Positions 16,848 to 25,735 of a DNA stretch of 64,000 nucleotides are shown piece by piece. The first letter of the stretch is position 1. Each line of letters begins with the position of its first letter. Below the pieces are notes generated by a model. That model had not been told where the DNA came from, made no database searches, and saw only the letters and a list, made by a program, of their open reading frames with translations. The DNA is taken from positions 1 through 64,000 of the forward strand of contig JAFTYU010000003.1 in NCBI GenBank assembly GCA_017461235.1, given 5' to 3'. A program made the position numbers and the translations under genes. Source of the DNA: Clostridia bacterium. Lineage in GTDB: Bacteria; Bacillota; Clostridia; Oscillospirales; Acutalibacteraceae.

Positions 16848-19316
16848 TTATTTTACAATACCTTCAAGGAAGTTTACTTCTGTTACGTTAGTTTCGCGGT
16901 CAATTCGGAAGGTTTTTATTTCGTGTTTGCCGATATCATACCAGAAACCATTGTCAAAAAGCTTTGACATAATGTAACCCCTTGAGCTTTCAATACCTTT
17001 TGTTTCATAAAGTCTTACAATAAGGTCTCCGCTACCGTCTTCGCAACGTTTGAGAGCGGTAATAACAACGTTATCAAGGTTAGTATATATAAAGGAATCC
17101 TTCTGTGAAAATTCACCCCTATGATAGCTTTCGGGAACTGTAACAATATTATTGTTGAAAAGATGTGCTTCTTTAACAATATCACTTGTTTCGGCTTCAT
17201 CTTCATGAAGGTAAATGCCGTACGAAAACCTGTTAAGACCTTCATCGGTAAAATTGAAGTCCGCCGCAGGTCTGTCGGAATAGTGATCCGCGAAAATTAC
17301 ATTTCTGAGAGCCGTGAGTCTTAACTCTGCACCGGGACAGTCGTAGCTGTATTTCGAGTCACTCATAACGGAGATACCTACGCGCTTGCCGTCCTTGTCA
17401 ACAGTAATATCTGCCCAGTTGAGAGCAGGCTCTTCTTCACCATTGCAAGGTCTCTTGATATAACCGCAGGGAATTTCGTATGTTGAAATTTCCTTTTCAC
17501 CGCCAATGGGGAATGCGAATTTAAGCATTGTGAATTTTTCCTGCCACATTGCCTTGCAATCAACACGCAAAGTTTTCTGACCCTTTGCGAGAATAAAGTC
17601 CTGAGTGAGATATGAGTCACCGAATTTGTGTTTTGTACGGACAACTGAACGAAGTGCACCGTTTTCAACACGTTCAATACTGACAAGCTCCATAAGACCC
17701 TTCACATCGTGGAACTTAAAGACCATATGAGCCCAAGTATCGGTGTTCTCATCATTTATAACCGTAGGAATAGCAAGGAAGTTATCGCCTGCGTACTCTG
17801 CACCTGACTTTTTATCAACAAGACTCTTGATATAACCGGTTTCACTATCAAGTTCAACGGTCATAAACTCATTTTCCATAAAGAAATTCTGTTCACCGCT
17901 TAATTCCTTTTCGGCTCTTGCATCACCATCAATTTCCAACCAATAAGTAGCATAACCGAAAGGCGGCACTTTAGCCACAAACAATGTATCAAGATGATTA
18001 TCATTTGAACGTGATGAACGGATATTCTGGAAAAGAACATCATTGCCTTCACAATCAGTAACCGCTTTTGACGGATGATATGTTCTTACGGGAAGTTCAA
18101 CCTCATAGGAATGGGGGTTAAACACAACAACGGGTCTGGGAAAACCGCTGTCTGCACCTGAAAAATGACGTTCTTCAAACACAGGGTCACTTACACCGTC
18201 AATCCATGTATCGATTTTACGTGAAATGCGAAGCACCGCATTATTATAACTTTCAGATGCTATGTTAAGAGCATAACCTTCCGAAGCCTTAACATCTTCG
18301 TATGCTTCCATAATGGAGCAACCGCACATAATATCGTGGAACTGATTGAAGCAAACCTTCTGCCAAGCCTTTTCGAACTCTTTTGTGCAAGGCTTTGCAT
18401 CTGTTGCTATTGAAGAAATTGTATCCCATTTTTCTGCGGCAGCAAGTGCATTTTCTGCTTTTCTGTTAAGTGCTTTTATAAGTGATGTTGCACTGTAACA
18501 ACCGCTTGCGTGGTGTTGCAACTCATCATTCCATGAGGGCAAATCAAGGAACTCGTTAAGTATATCTTCAAAATATCCGTCAGGAGAAGAAAATTCAAGG
18601 TCGTTGTAGCCTTCTCTTTCAAGATTAGCCTTAAGATACTCGATATCTCCCTTGGTAGGTCCGCCGCCGTGGTTACCAACGCCATAAAAGAGCATTAGTC
18701 CGTGACCTGCCTTTTCGGCTCTTTCGTTAGTCTCATCAATGCGTTTGTTAAGAGACTCAACACCGCTTGAACCGTAACCGTCGGGAATGTGATACGTTAA
18801 AACACGGCTTCCGTCGGCACTGTCCCACCAGAAAAGATTTTCGGGAATCTCACTGTTTTCGTGCATACCGGGTCTCTGGAACACGTAAAAGTCCATACCG
18901 CCCTTTTGGAGCAACTGTGGTAACATTGCGTTATGACCGAAGGAATCAACATTGTAGCCTGTTTTGCAGGTTATGCCGAATTTTTCATAATAATAAAGCT
19001 GGCTGTAAAGTGCCTGACGGGCATAGCTTTCACCTGAAGGCATATTGCAGTCAGGTTGAACCCACCAACCGTTTACGGGAACCCATCTGCCCTTTTTCAC
19101 CATAACGCGGATTTCTTCAAACATCTGTGGGTCAATTTCTTCAACCCACTTATAGTATGCCGCGGATGAGCAGGTAAAAACAAAATCGGTATATTCTTTT
19201 AATCTGTCAAGAGCACTGCGGAATGTCTGCAGAACTTCTGCACAGCCTTCCTGCCATCTCCATAACCAGATAGGGTCAAGGTGGGCATTACCTATAAGCT
19301 TGATTGTTTTATCCAT
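16848..19316 (-). CDS. GH38 alpha-mannosidase
   Basis: An 822-residue cytoplasmic glycoside hydrolase of family 38, which removes alpha-linked mannose from glycans with a retaining, metal-dependent mechanism. The zinc ligands His12 and Asp14 lie in GNAHLDPIWLW, and the nucleophile Asp124 in YNVDSFGHNA. Further signatures are WVQPDCNMPSGESYARQ and GVGNHGGGPT. The central helical domain and the C-terminal beta domain complete the family layout at normal length. No signal peptide, so the substrate must be imported. It starts at an ATG overlapping the upstream gene stop by 1 nt (TAATG), with the ribosome site GAGGGTG; the two genes form an operon. Confidence 0.94.
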   Translation of the reverse strand: MDKTIKLIGNAHLDPIWLWRWQEGCAEVLQTFRSALDRLKEYTDFVFTCSSAAYYKWVEEIDPQMFEEIRVMVKKGRWVPVNGWWVQPDCNMPSGESYARQALYSQLYYYEKFGITCKTGYNVDSFGHNAMLPQLLQKGGMDFYVFQRPGMHENSEIPENLFWWDSADGSRVLTYHIPDGYGSSGVESLNKRIDETNERAEKAGHGLMLFYGVGNHGGGPTKGDIEYLKANLEREGYNDLEFSSPDGYFEDILNEFLDLPSWNDELQHHASGCYSATSLIKALNRKAENALAAAEKWDTISSIATDAKPCTKEFEKAWQKVCFNQFHDIMCGCSIMEAYEDVKASEGYALNIASESYNNAVLRISRKIDTWIDGVSDPVFEERHFSGADSGFPRPVVVFNPHSYEVELPVRTYHPSKAVTDCEGNDVLFQNIRSSRSNDNHLDTLFVAKVPPFGYATYWLEIDGDARAEKELSGEQNFFMENEFMTVELDSETGYIKSLVDKKSGAEYAGDNFLAIPTVINDENTDTWAHMVFKFHDVKGLMELVSIERVENGALRSVVRTKHKFGDSYLTQDFILAKGQKTLRVDCKAMWQEKFTMLKFAFPIGGEKEISTYEIPCGYIKRPCNGEEEPALNWADITVDKDGKRVGISVMSDSKYSYDCPGAELRLTALRNVIFADHYSDRPAADFNFTDEGLNRFSYGIYLHEDEAETSDIVKEAHLFNNNIVTVPESYHRGEFSQKDSFIYTNLDNVVITALKRCEDGSGDLIVRLYETKGIESSRGYIMSKLFDNGFWYDIGKHEIKTFRIDRETNVTEVNFLEGIVK

Positions 19317-21112
19317 TATTTTTCACCCTCTTCGATAAATCTGAAATATCTTCCTAACCAATACGCGAATGTGTAGGGATAACAGCTTTCAACACAGAAA
19401 ACACCGCCACTGTCTTCATTTTTGTATTCAAGGGGGTCTCTGTCGTATTTTGCAATAAATCTTTCGTCGTTGGGAAGAAGAGCTGATGTTGAGCCATATC
19501 CGCCCTTATGAATTCTTTTTGCGTAGTCGCGACGCATATCAAGTGAAACATTAGACGCAAGACGTGATACACCGAAGCGATAGAACCATGTTTTTATACG
19601 CTCTGCATCGGGCTTTGCATTATCCGGGTCACTCAAGAAGTACGGGAAGTCATAGCCGGGATTAAACTCGGGAGCAAGTGAACCTCTCCAGCTTCTGAAG
19701 GCTGTTCTGAACTTTTCTTTGAGTTTTTCATCAGGCTCAAGAGTTATGAGACCCCAGAGAGAAAGCACCGCCAACATATGGTCACCGTACATAATATCCT
19801 CACGGAACTCGATGCCGCCCTGAACACAAACCTGATTGAAACGGTCATAATGCTTAACCGTAAGGTCGGCATAACCTTTTTCAATAAGCTCATCGTAGGT
19901 TTTCTGCCAGATACCTTTTTCACCTGTTAAATGCATTGTAACTCTCAGATACATAAGCATCTGACCTGCATTAAGGCAAGCATCCGCCCAGCCCATAGGT
20001 GTGTTAAAATATTCGAGATTCCACTTTGCCCATGTGGTATATCCGCCGTGAGCCTCACGCAGAGCAAAGTTGTTTTTTATCATATGGGTTGTAGTATTGA
20101 TTGCCGCAGTCTTTAAAAGCTCATCGAACTCAGGGTCCTCTCTGCCCAAAAATTCGTGTGCAACAAGAAGGTGCATATAGTGATGGGTAATTTCATCGCT
20201 GCTTGTGTCACCTTTGTATGTAATATCCGTGTCCTCGTAACCGTCACAGGTATAAAGTTTACGAAGTCTTTCGGGGATTGGTGCATCCGCCTTAACCTCA
20301 AGACCAACAACCTTCATATTTCTTGCATCGGTAGTATTAAGACAAACAGCAGTAGCACCGTTTTTCTTGTAGAATAAGCCGTCATCGGGAACAGGCTCAT
20401 CCTTAGTAAGATAAGTTCTTGCAACGAAGCCGTCGCCCCTGCCCGCAACGTACATAAGCATAAGAGTTGCCTCACTGGCTCTCATTGCAACGCGCCTTGC
20501 TTCGATTGTTTCGTCAGCCAGGTCGCCTAACTCCCTTTTCAGAGTTGCATAACGGAATATTTCGCCCATTGCGTAAGCCGCAGAGAAGCTACCGTCGTTA
20601 TCCGAGTGACCATAGGGCAATGCAGATTTAAGGTTGCCCGCCTCGGAAAGTTTCTTTTGACTTACCATACCGTGACGGTCCACATAAGTAAGTGTTTCTT
20701 CGAGAAGTCTGTATGCCTTATCTTGCATAGACATCATTACCATATCAATATGTGTAGCGCCATTATCCGTAAGCACCCACACGCCATCCTTGTTATCGGG
20801 GACAAGTGAAATTACGTTATTATCAAGAAGGTCACGGCGTGCGGCAAAATGCATTACCTTATCCGTAAGACTTTCTGCATTGGGGTTGTATCTTGTTACT
20901 CCGCCTTTTCCGCCATACCACATAACACCGTTATCGGTTTCGCAATAACAGCAATAATCCTTTTTACGAAGGGGTAAGGGATATTTAACATCCGCAAGGT
21001 CGGGTTTTTGTGCTCTGACTTCTAAAAGTGATTTCGGCACTTCTATGTCATATTTCTTAAAGTGGCTGATTACCCTTGTTAACTGAGGGTATAATTTTAC
21101 TGCCTCTGCCAT
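19316..21112 (-). CDS. Unclassified helical protein with N-terminal propeller-like strands, in operon with GH38
   Basis: A 598-residue cytoplasmic protein that I cannot assign to a named enzyme family. Residues about 50-125 contain two repeats resembling the regulator-propeller motif (MWYGGKGGVTRYNP and DGVWVLTDNGATHI). From about 130 to the end it is mainly helical with many conserved-looking aromatic and His residues (DEITHHYMHLL, GGYTTWAKWNLEYFNT, YGDHMLAVLSLWG), which suggests an alpha/alpha toroid like those of glycoside hydrolases or polysaccharide lyases. Translational coupling to the GH38 mannosidase suggests a role on the same glycan, perhaps the preceding or following cleavage. The ATG at 21112 has the ribosome site AAGGAG. 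Confidence 0.7.
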   Translation of the reverse strand: MAEAVKLYPQLTRVISHFKKYDIEVPKSLLEVRAQKPDLADVKYPLPLRKKDYCCYCETDNGVMWYGGKGGVTRYNPNAESLTDKVMHFAARRDLLDNNVISLVPDNKDGVWVLTDNGATHIDMVMMSMQDKAYRLLEETLTYVDRHGMVSQKKLSEAGNLKSALPYGHSDNDGSFSAAYAMGEIFRYATLKRELGDLADETIEARRVAMRASEATLMLMYVAGRGDGFVARTYLTKDEPVPDDGLFYKKNGATAVCLNTTDARNMKVVGLEVKADAPIPERLRKLYTCDGYEDTDITYKGDTSSDEITHHYMHLLVAHEFLGREDPEFDELLKTAAINTTTHMIKNNFALREAHGGYTTWAKWNLEYFNTPMGWADACLNAGQMLMYLRVTMHLTGEKGIWQKTYDELIEKGYADLTVKHYDRFNQVCVQGGIEFREDIMYGDHMLAVLSLWGLITLEPDEKLKEKFRTAFRSWRGSLAPEFNPGYDFPYFLSDPDNAKPDAERIKTWFYRFGVSRLASNVSLDMRRDYAKRIHKGGYGSTSALLPNDERFIAKYDRDPLEYKNEDSGGVFCVESCYPYTFAYWLGRYFRFIEEGEK

Positions 21113-21150
21113 AGAACTACTCCTTTTTGGTACAAATTTTTACATTATAA

Positions 21151-21179
21151 ATTTTACCAAATATGCATAAAAAGTTCAA
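21151..21179 (-). promoter_or_regulatory. Promoter of the helical protein/GH38 operon
   Basis: On the minus strand, TTGAAC (21174-21179), 17-nt spacer and TAAAAT (21151-21156). Oppositely oriented GTACCAA-type elements lie on both sides (21125-21133 and 21186-21193) and could be operator half-sites for a sugar-responsive repressor. Confidence 0.6.
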
Positions 21180-21233
21180 TACATAAGTACCAATTTTTGA
21201 AAGCAAAAACGTAAAGTTTTTTTCAAATATATA

Positions 21234-21262
21234 TTGGAATATTACAAAGTAAGTGATATAAT
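21234..21262 (+). promoter_or_regulatory. Promoter of the EctB-like gene
   Basis: TTGGAA (21234-21239), 17-nt spacer and a consensus TATAAT (21257-21262). Transcription should begin near 21269 and leave a leader of about 178 nt. Confidence 0.75.
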
Positions 21263-21309
21263 ACTCTTAACTCTGCATTCAGAGATAACGAAAATCAAAA
21301 TAAAGGTTG

Positions 21310-21343
21310 AGAAGGTCTTGCAAGCCGGCAAGACGCTGCTTCT
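21310..21343 (+). ncRNA. Leader hairpin, copy 1 of a tandem bulged-hairpin RNA element
   Basis: AGAAG pairs with CTTCT and, directly inside, GTCTTGC pairs perfectly with GCAAGAC. The loop is AAGCCG and the 3-prime side carries a four-nt bulge GCTG. It lies in the mRNA leader of the EctB-like gene, 84 nt before a second copy. I recognise no known riboswitch in it. Confidence 0.6.
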
Positions 21344-21393
21344 TCCATCTTTATGTTCTAATTGTTTTTCACTAAAAAATTTTATGGCGACAG

Positions 21394-21427
21394 AGAAGGT
21401 TTTGCAAACCGGCAAGACGCTGCTTCT
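21394..21427 (+). ncRNA. Leader hairpin, copy 2 of a tandem bulged-hairpin RNA element
   Basis: The same architecture as copy 1: AGAAG/CTTCT, GTTTTGC/GCAAGAC, loop AAACCG, bulge GCTG. The one difference in the main stem turns a C-G pair into a U-G pair, so pairing is preserved. The outer stem extends by GAC/GTC. Its 3-prime arm ends 3 nt before the ribosome site GGAAAGGA, placing it where it could control translation. Confidence 0.6.
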
Positions 21428-21446
21428 GTCGGAAAGGACAATAACA

Positions 21447-22706
21447 ATGAACACTAACGCTTTTGACAAATACGAATCCGAGGTACGCTCATACTGCCGT
21501 AATTTCCCTGCAGTTTTCACCAAAGCCAAAGACTCCGTAATCTATGCCGAAGACGGCAAAGAATACATTGACTTTTTCTGTGGTGCAGGTGCTCTTAACT
21601 ACGGCCACAACAACGACTATATCAAAAAACAGATAATCAAATATCTTGAAAGTGACGGCATAATCCACTCTCTTGACATGTTCACATCCGCAAAACGTGA
21701 TTTTATTGAGTTTTTTGAAGAAAACATTTTAGAGCCCCGTGGTTTCAATTACAAAATTCAATTCCCCGGCCCTACAGGCACCAATGCTGTTGAAGCCGCT
21801 CTGAAGCTTGCAAGAAAAGTTAAAAAAAGAAACAATATCTTTGCTTTTATGGGTGCATTCCACGGTATGACATTGGGCTCACTTTCAATGACCACCGACC
21901 GTGATTCCCGTGAAGGTGCAGGGGTAGTGCTTACGGATGTAACCCATATTCCTACTCCCTATATGTTCCCCGATTTTGACGTACTCAACTATATGCAAAC
22001 ACTCATTGATGACGACCATTCAGGTGTTTCAAAACCGGCGGCGGTATTTATAGAACCCGTTCAGGCAGACGGCGGTATACACGTTTTCAGCGTTGAGTTT
22101 TTACAGGGTCTTCGCGATTTCTGCACACGTAACGATATTCTTCTCGTTTGTGATGATATTCAGGTAGGCTCTGCAAGAACAGGCTACTATTTTTCTTTCG
22201 AGAGAGCAGGTATCGTCCCCGATATCGTCACTCTTTCAAAATCCATAGGCGGATACGGTATGCCTTTTGCACTTGTTCTTTTCAAGCCTGAGCTCGATGT
22301 GTGGAAACCCGGCGAGCACAACGGCACATTCCGCGGAAGCCAGCTTTCAATGGTTGCCGCAAAAGCCGGTCTTGAACTTATGCTCAATGAAAAAGTTGAA
22401 GAGAAGGTTCAGAAACAAAGTGCAATCATCAAAGATGCTCTTGATAAAGTTGCCGCACTTCACAACGGTTTTGAGGTGCGCGGTATCGGCTTTATGTGGG
22501 GTGTTGACTGTAACAAGGTCAGACCCGACGTTGTTTCAAAAGCCATTGTCAAAGAGTGCTTTGAAAACGGTCTTATCGTTGAAAGAGCCGGCAGAAACAA
22601 CGACGTTGTTAAACTTATGCCCGGACTTTTAGCAGACGACGAAACACTCGTAAAAGGTCTTGAAATTTTCGTTAATGCAGTTAAGAAAGTTGTTGAAACA
22701 CTTTAA
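21447..22706 (+). CDS. EctB-type class III aminotransferase (diaminobutyrate--2-oxoglutarate transaminase family)
   Basis: A 419-residue PLP-dependent class III aminotransferase. Landmarks are FFCGAGALNYGHNN, PGPTGTNAVEAALKLAR, AFHGMTLGSLS, the cofactor-binding DDIQVGSARTG and the Schiff-base Lys in LSKSIGGYGMP near residue 266, a pattern typical of EctB, which makes L-2,4-diaminobutyrate from aspartate semialdehyde and glutamate. No ectA or ectC lies nearby, so the product need not be ectoine; a diaminobutyrate-containing metabolite is possible. I set the start at the ATG 21447 because GGAAAGGA precedes it. The open frame extends up to 21234 but that part contains the promoter and the leader hairpins. 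A terminator follows, so it is monocistronic. Confidence 0.85.
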   Translation: MNTNAFDKYESEVRSYCRNFPAVFTKAKDSVIYAEDGKEYIDFFCGAGALNYGHNNDYIKKQIIKYLESDGIIHSLDMFTSAKRDFIEFFEENILEPRGFNYKIQFPGPTGTNAVEAALKLARKVKKRNNIFAFMGAFHGMTLGSLSMTTDRDSREGAGVVLTDVTHIPTPYMFPDFDVLNYMQTLIDDDHSGVSKPAAVFIEPVQADGGIHVFSVEFLQGLRDFCTRNDILLVCDDIQVGSARTGYYFSFERAGIVPDIVTLSKSIGGYGMPFALVLFKPELDVWKPGEHNGTFRGSQLSMVAAKAGLELMLNEKVEEKVQKQSAIIKDALDKVAALHNGFEVRGIGFMWGVDCNKVRPDVVSKAIVKECFENGLIVERAGRNNDVVKLMPGLLADDETLVKGLEIFVNAVKKVVETL

Positions 22707-22710
22707 AAAG

Positions 22711-22744
22711 AAAAAAAGAGTTACCGCAAGGTGACTCTTTTTTT
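22711..22744 (+). terminator. Terminator of the EctB-like gene
   Basis: The stem GAGTTACC, loop GCAA, GGTGACTC within A and T runs lies immediately after the stop codon. Confidence 0.92.
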
Positions 22745-23056
22745 GTATCAAAACACCATTAGATACAACAAACAAACCTTCCCGGTTTTATGCATAGTTA
22801 CAAAGTTTGAAAATTTTTCATAAAACAGTGAGATATTAAAAAAACAAGCGTTTAATATATGAAACGCGGAATTCAAATGGTTTCGGAAACATTCATTATG
22901 AGGCTTAAACCTAGCAATATGCCTTGACGATAAAAATTTTATGGATTATACTGAAATCAGTAATTAATTTTACGTAAAACACAGGATAAATAAAATTTTG
23001 TGTTTTAGTCCGACTACACTCAAAGCCATTTTAAGTATCAAGAATGGAGGATAATT
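22745..23056. other. Intergenic region before the LRR protein gene
   Basis: I see no gene in these 312 bases. They hold the promoter at 22924-22952 and an AT-rich leader with an eight-bp hairpin AAAACACA/TGTGTTTT (22976-23006). The ribosome site is GGAGGA, before the ATG at 23057. The stretch 22745-22920 shows nothing I can name. Confidence 0.6.
22924..22952 (+). promoter_or_regulatory. Promoter of the LRR/FN3 protein gene
   Basis: TTGACG (22924-22929), 17-nt spacer, TATACT (22947-22952). It gives a leader of about 95 nt. Confidence 0.72.
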
Positions 23057-25666
23057 ATGAAGAAAACTATCAGTTTGCTTTTGTGTGTCATATTGATTTT
23101 TGGTATGACATTATGCACAACGCTTACAGCATCAGCTGCTACCCAACCTTTTATTTACAAACTGCTGTTAAATGAAAAGGAATACAGCGTCCGCATAGGT
23201 GATTTGTCAGAGAATGTCAAATTCCCGAGCACCTATAAAGGTTTACCTGTAACCACCATAGAATCCGGTTCAAAGGGTTCTTCCACAGTTAAATCAATTT
23301 ATATACCCGATAGTATTACCACCATTAATGATTATGCCTTTAAAAACTTTAACGCACTTGAAACTGTAAGTGGTGCTAAATCTCTTAAAAAAATAGGCAG
23401 AGAAGCATTCAATGGTTGTAAAAATCTTGTTAATGTTGAATTAGGTACAAGAATAATTTCTATCGGCAAGGATGCCTTCAAATCAACATCTGTAAAAAAT
23501 GAATCCGATTATTCGAACTTATATGTCATCGGTAATTATCTTATCCACGGTTCTGCCAAAGATAGTGAGACCGACATCGTTATTCCCGAGGGTATAATTA
23601 CTATTGCCGATTATGCTCTGGAGAATGCGTTTCAGGATAGTGATATGGTCCAGGGTCCCAAAACCGTATATTTACCCGAATCACTCAGATGTATAGGTGA
23701 TTATGCATTTTTTGAAACCTTGGGTATGACCGATATTCATTTTCCGAGTAAATTACTCACAATCGGTGAATATGCATTTTCTTTTAACTCAGGTTTAAAA
23801 AATGTTAATATCCCTGCCAGTGTTAAATCCATTGGTATCGGTGCTTTCAGTAATTGCAGCAACATCAACGTTACTGTTGATTCCAATAGTGCGTATTATA
23901 AAACTATCGATAATGTTTTGTTCAGAAAAGACGGCAAGATTATTTATGACCACTACGGTATAATGTCTTCTTCATATAAAGTACCCGAAGGTGTTGTTAA
24001 AATTGCCGATAAGGCTTTTTATGAGTCGTATTTAACGGGTATTACACTTTCTTCAACAGTTAAAAGCATAGGTGAAAGTGCATTTGAAAAAAGCAAAAAA
24101 CTCACCACAGCAGTCATAGGCAAAAGTGTTTCTACCGTCGGCGAAAGAGCATTCGCAGATTGTACAAAGCTCAGTACACTGACAATACAGAAGGGCTGTA
24201 CAACTATCGGTAATCGTATGTTTGCAGGCTGTACTGCTCTTAAAAGCGTTACTTTGCCTGCAGGGGTTAAAACCATAGGTCATTTTGCATTTTGTGATTG
24301 TACGAAGCTTTCAAAGCTTTCTTTACCTTCGACCATAACCAATATAGGAAGTAACGCTTTCTCAAACACATATTACTTAAAGAATGCAAAATACACAAAC
24401 GGCATTCTTTACTGCGGAACAAATATTATAAGCACAAAAGCGTCAGAACTGGGCTCAACAGTTACAATTAAAAATGGTACTACATATATTGCAGGTTATA
24501 CTTTCGGTGGTCTTACTGCCACAGGAACCACATCTATAACTATTACTAATAACACAAAAGTAAAGAAGATTGTTTTTCCTGAAAGTCTTAAATACATAGG
24601 TATGTACTCTTTCAATTCGTTCGACTCACTTACTTCAATTACAATCCCCGCAAGTGTTAAAAGTGTGGGTGAAGGTGCATTCAATGATTGTAAAAACCTT
24701 AAGACCGTTACCGTAAAAGGTGGTACAACCGTAATCGGTGAAAGGTCTTTCGGATATGTTTCAGGTCTGAAAACTGTCAATTTTACCATATGTGCATTAA
24801 AGGGCAGTAAAGCTCACTCTTACGCTAATCAGAATGGTTTCAAATTCAAATCAATTGGTGTTTATCTTACAAGTCCAAAACTTACTGCTGCTAAAAACGT
24901 TGGTAATGGTCTTAACATTAAGTGGAACGCTGTTAAATATGCCCAGGGTTACAGAGTTTACCGTAAAGCTCCCGGCGAAACCTCCTGGACTCGTTTGGGC
25001 GATGTAAAAGGCTTGTCGTACACTGATAAAAATGTAAAAAACGGCAAACAGTATACTTATACCGTACGAGCATTCAGTGGTAAAACCTTTGGCAGTTATG
25101 ACAAAACGGGTATTTCCCACGAATTCATGACAACACCCAAGCTTACAAAAATACAAAACGGTTCAAATGGAATCAAAATTGATTGGAGCAAAGTCGGTGG
25201 TGCTGACGGTTACATCGTATATAAAAAGACCGCTAAGGGTTGGACAAAAATAGCTCAGATAAGAGATGTTAATGTTTTAAGCTATTATGATAAAGACGTA
25301 AAAGCTGGTACCACATATACTTACACAGTAAAAGCCTATGATGATTCACTTTTTTCAGGTTACAATACAACAGGTATTTCAATCAAAAGGTTGTTAACCC
25401 CCGAATTACTCAGTGCAACCTCAGGCAAATCCGGTGTTACATTGAAATGGGGCAAGGTAACAGGCGCAGGTGGCTACTACGTTTACAGAAAAACAGGCTC
25501 AGGCGCGTGGGAAAGAATAGCAACCGTAACAGGTGGCACAAAGGTTACTTACCTTGATAAAACCGCTAAGAAAGGCGTTACATATTCTTATACAGTAAAA
25601 GCATTCAGCGGAAAATACGTAAGTTCACACGATTCAAAAGGACTTACCGTAAAAGACAAGTATTAA
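23057..25666 (+). CDS. Secreted BspA-type leucine-rich repeat protein with C-terminal fibronectin III modules
   Basis: An 869-residue secreted protein. The signal peptide ends near residue 28 (TASAA). Residues about 40-610 are BspA-type LRR_5 repeats, each built on a core like LKSVTLPAGVKTIGHFAFCDCTKL. Residues about 612-869 are three fibronectin type III-like modules, each with a W-x-V strand, YRVYRK-like motif and YTYTVKAF strand. No LPxTG, transmembrane helix or dockerin is visible, so it is secreted or held non-covalently. Family knowledge links BspA-like proteins to adhesion to host or other bacteria. Monocistronic between its own promoter and terminator. Confidence 0.92.
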   Translation: MKKTISLLLCVILIFGMTLCTTLTASAATQPFIYKLLLNEKEYSVRIGDLSENVKFPSTYKGLPVTTIESGSKGSSTVKSIYIPDSITTINDYAFKNFNALETVSGAKSLKKIGREAFNGCKNLVNVELGTRIISIGKDAFKSTSVKNESDYSNLYVIGNYLIHGSAKDSETDIVIPEGIITIADYALENAFQDSDMVQGPKTVYLPESLRCIGDYAFFETLGMTDIHFPSKLLTIGEYAFSFNSGLKNVNIPASVKSIGIGAFSNCSNINVTVDSNSAYYKTIDNVLFRKDGKIIYDHYGIMSSSYKVPEGVVKIADKAFYESYLTGITLSSTVKSIGESAFEKSKKLTTAVIGKSVSTVGERAFADCTKLSTLTIQKGCTTIGNRMFAGCTALKSVTLPAGVKTIGHFAFCDCTKLSKLSLPSTITNIGSNAFSNTYYLKNAKYTNGILYCGTNIISTKASELGSTVTIKNGTTYIAGYTFGGLTATGTTSITITNNTKVKKIVFPESLKYIGMYSFNSFDSLTSITIPASVKSVGEGAFNDCKNLKTVTVKGGTTVIGERSFGYVSGLKTVNFTICALKGSKAHSYANQNGFKFKSIGVYLTSPKLTAAKNVGNGLNIKWNAVKYAQGYRVYRKAPGETSWTRLGDVKGLSYTDKNVKNGKQYTYTVRAFSGKTFGSYDKTGISHEFMTTPKLTKIQNGSNGIKIDWSKVGGADGYIVYKKTAKGWTKIAQIRDVNVLSYYDKDVKAGTTYTYTVKAYDDSLFSGYNTTGISIKRLLTPELLSATSGKSGVTLKWGKVTGAGGYYVYRKTGSGAWERIATVTGGTKVTYLDKTAKKGVTYSYTVKAFSGKYVSSHDSKGLTVKDKY

Positions 25667-25690
25667 TTTTTGATAACTATTAGAATAGAA

Positions 25691-25735
25691 AAAAATTTAA
25701 GGCAGTTGCAATGAAGCTACTGCCTTAAATTTTAT
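25691..25735. terminator. Bidirectional terminator between the LRR and sialidase-like genes
   Basis: A 14-bp perfect stem AAATTTAAGGCAGT/ACTGCCTTAAATTT (25692-25705 and 25719-25732) with flanking A and T tracts. The second arm reaches the stop codon of the convergent gene. Confidence 0.9.

Noticed and set aside
21234..21446. Upstream extension of the EctB-like coding frame by 71 codons from a TTG.
   Set aside because: The TTG is the -35 box of a good promoter, and the extension runs through two RNA hairpins. The ATG at 21447 has a strong ribosome site and matches the family start.
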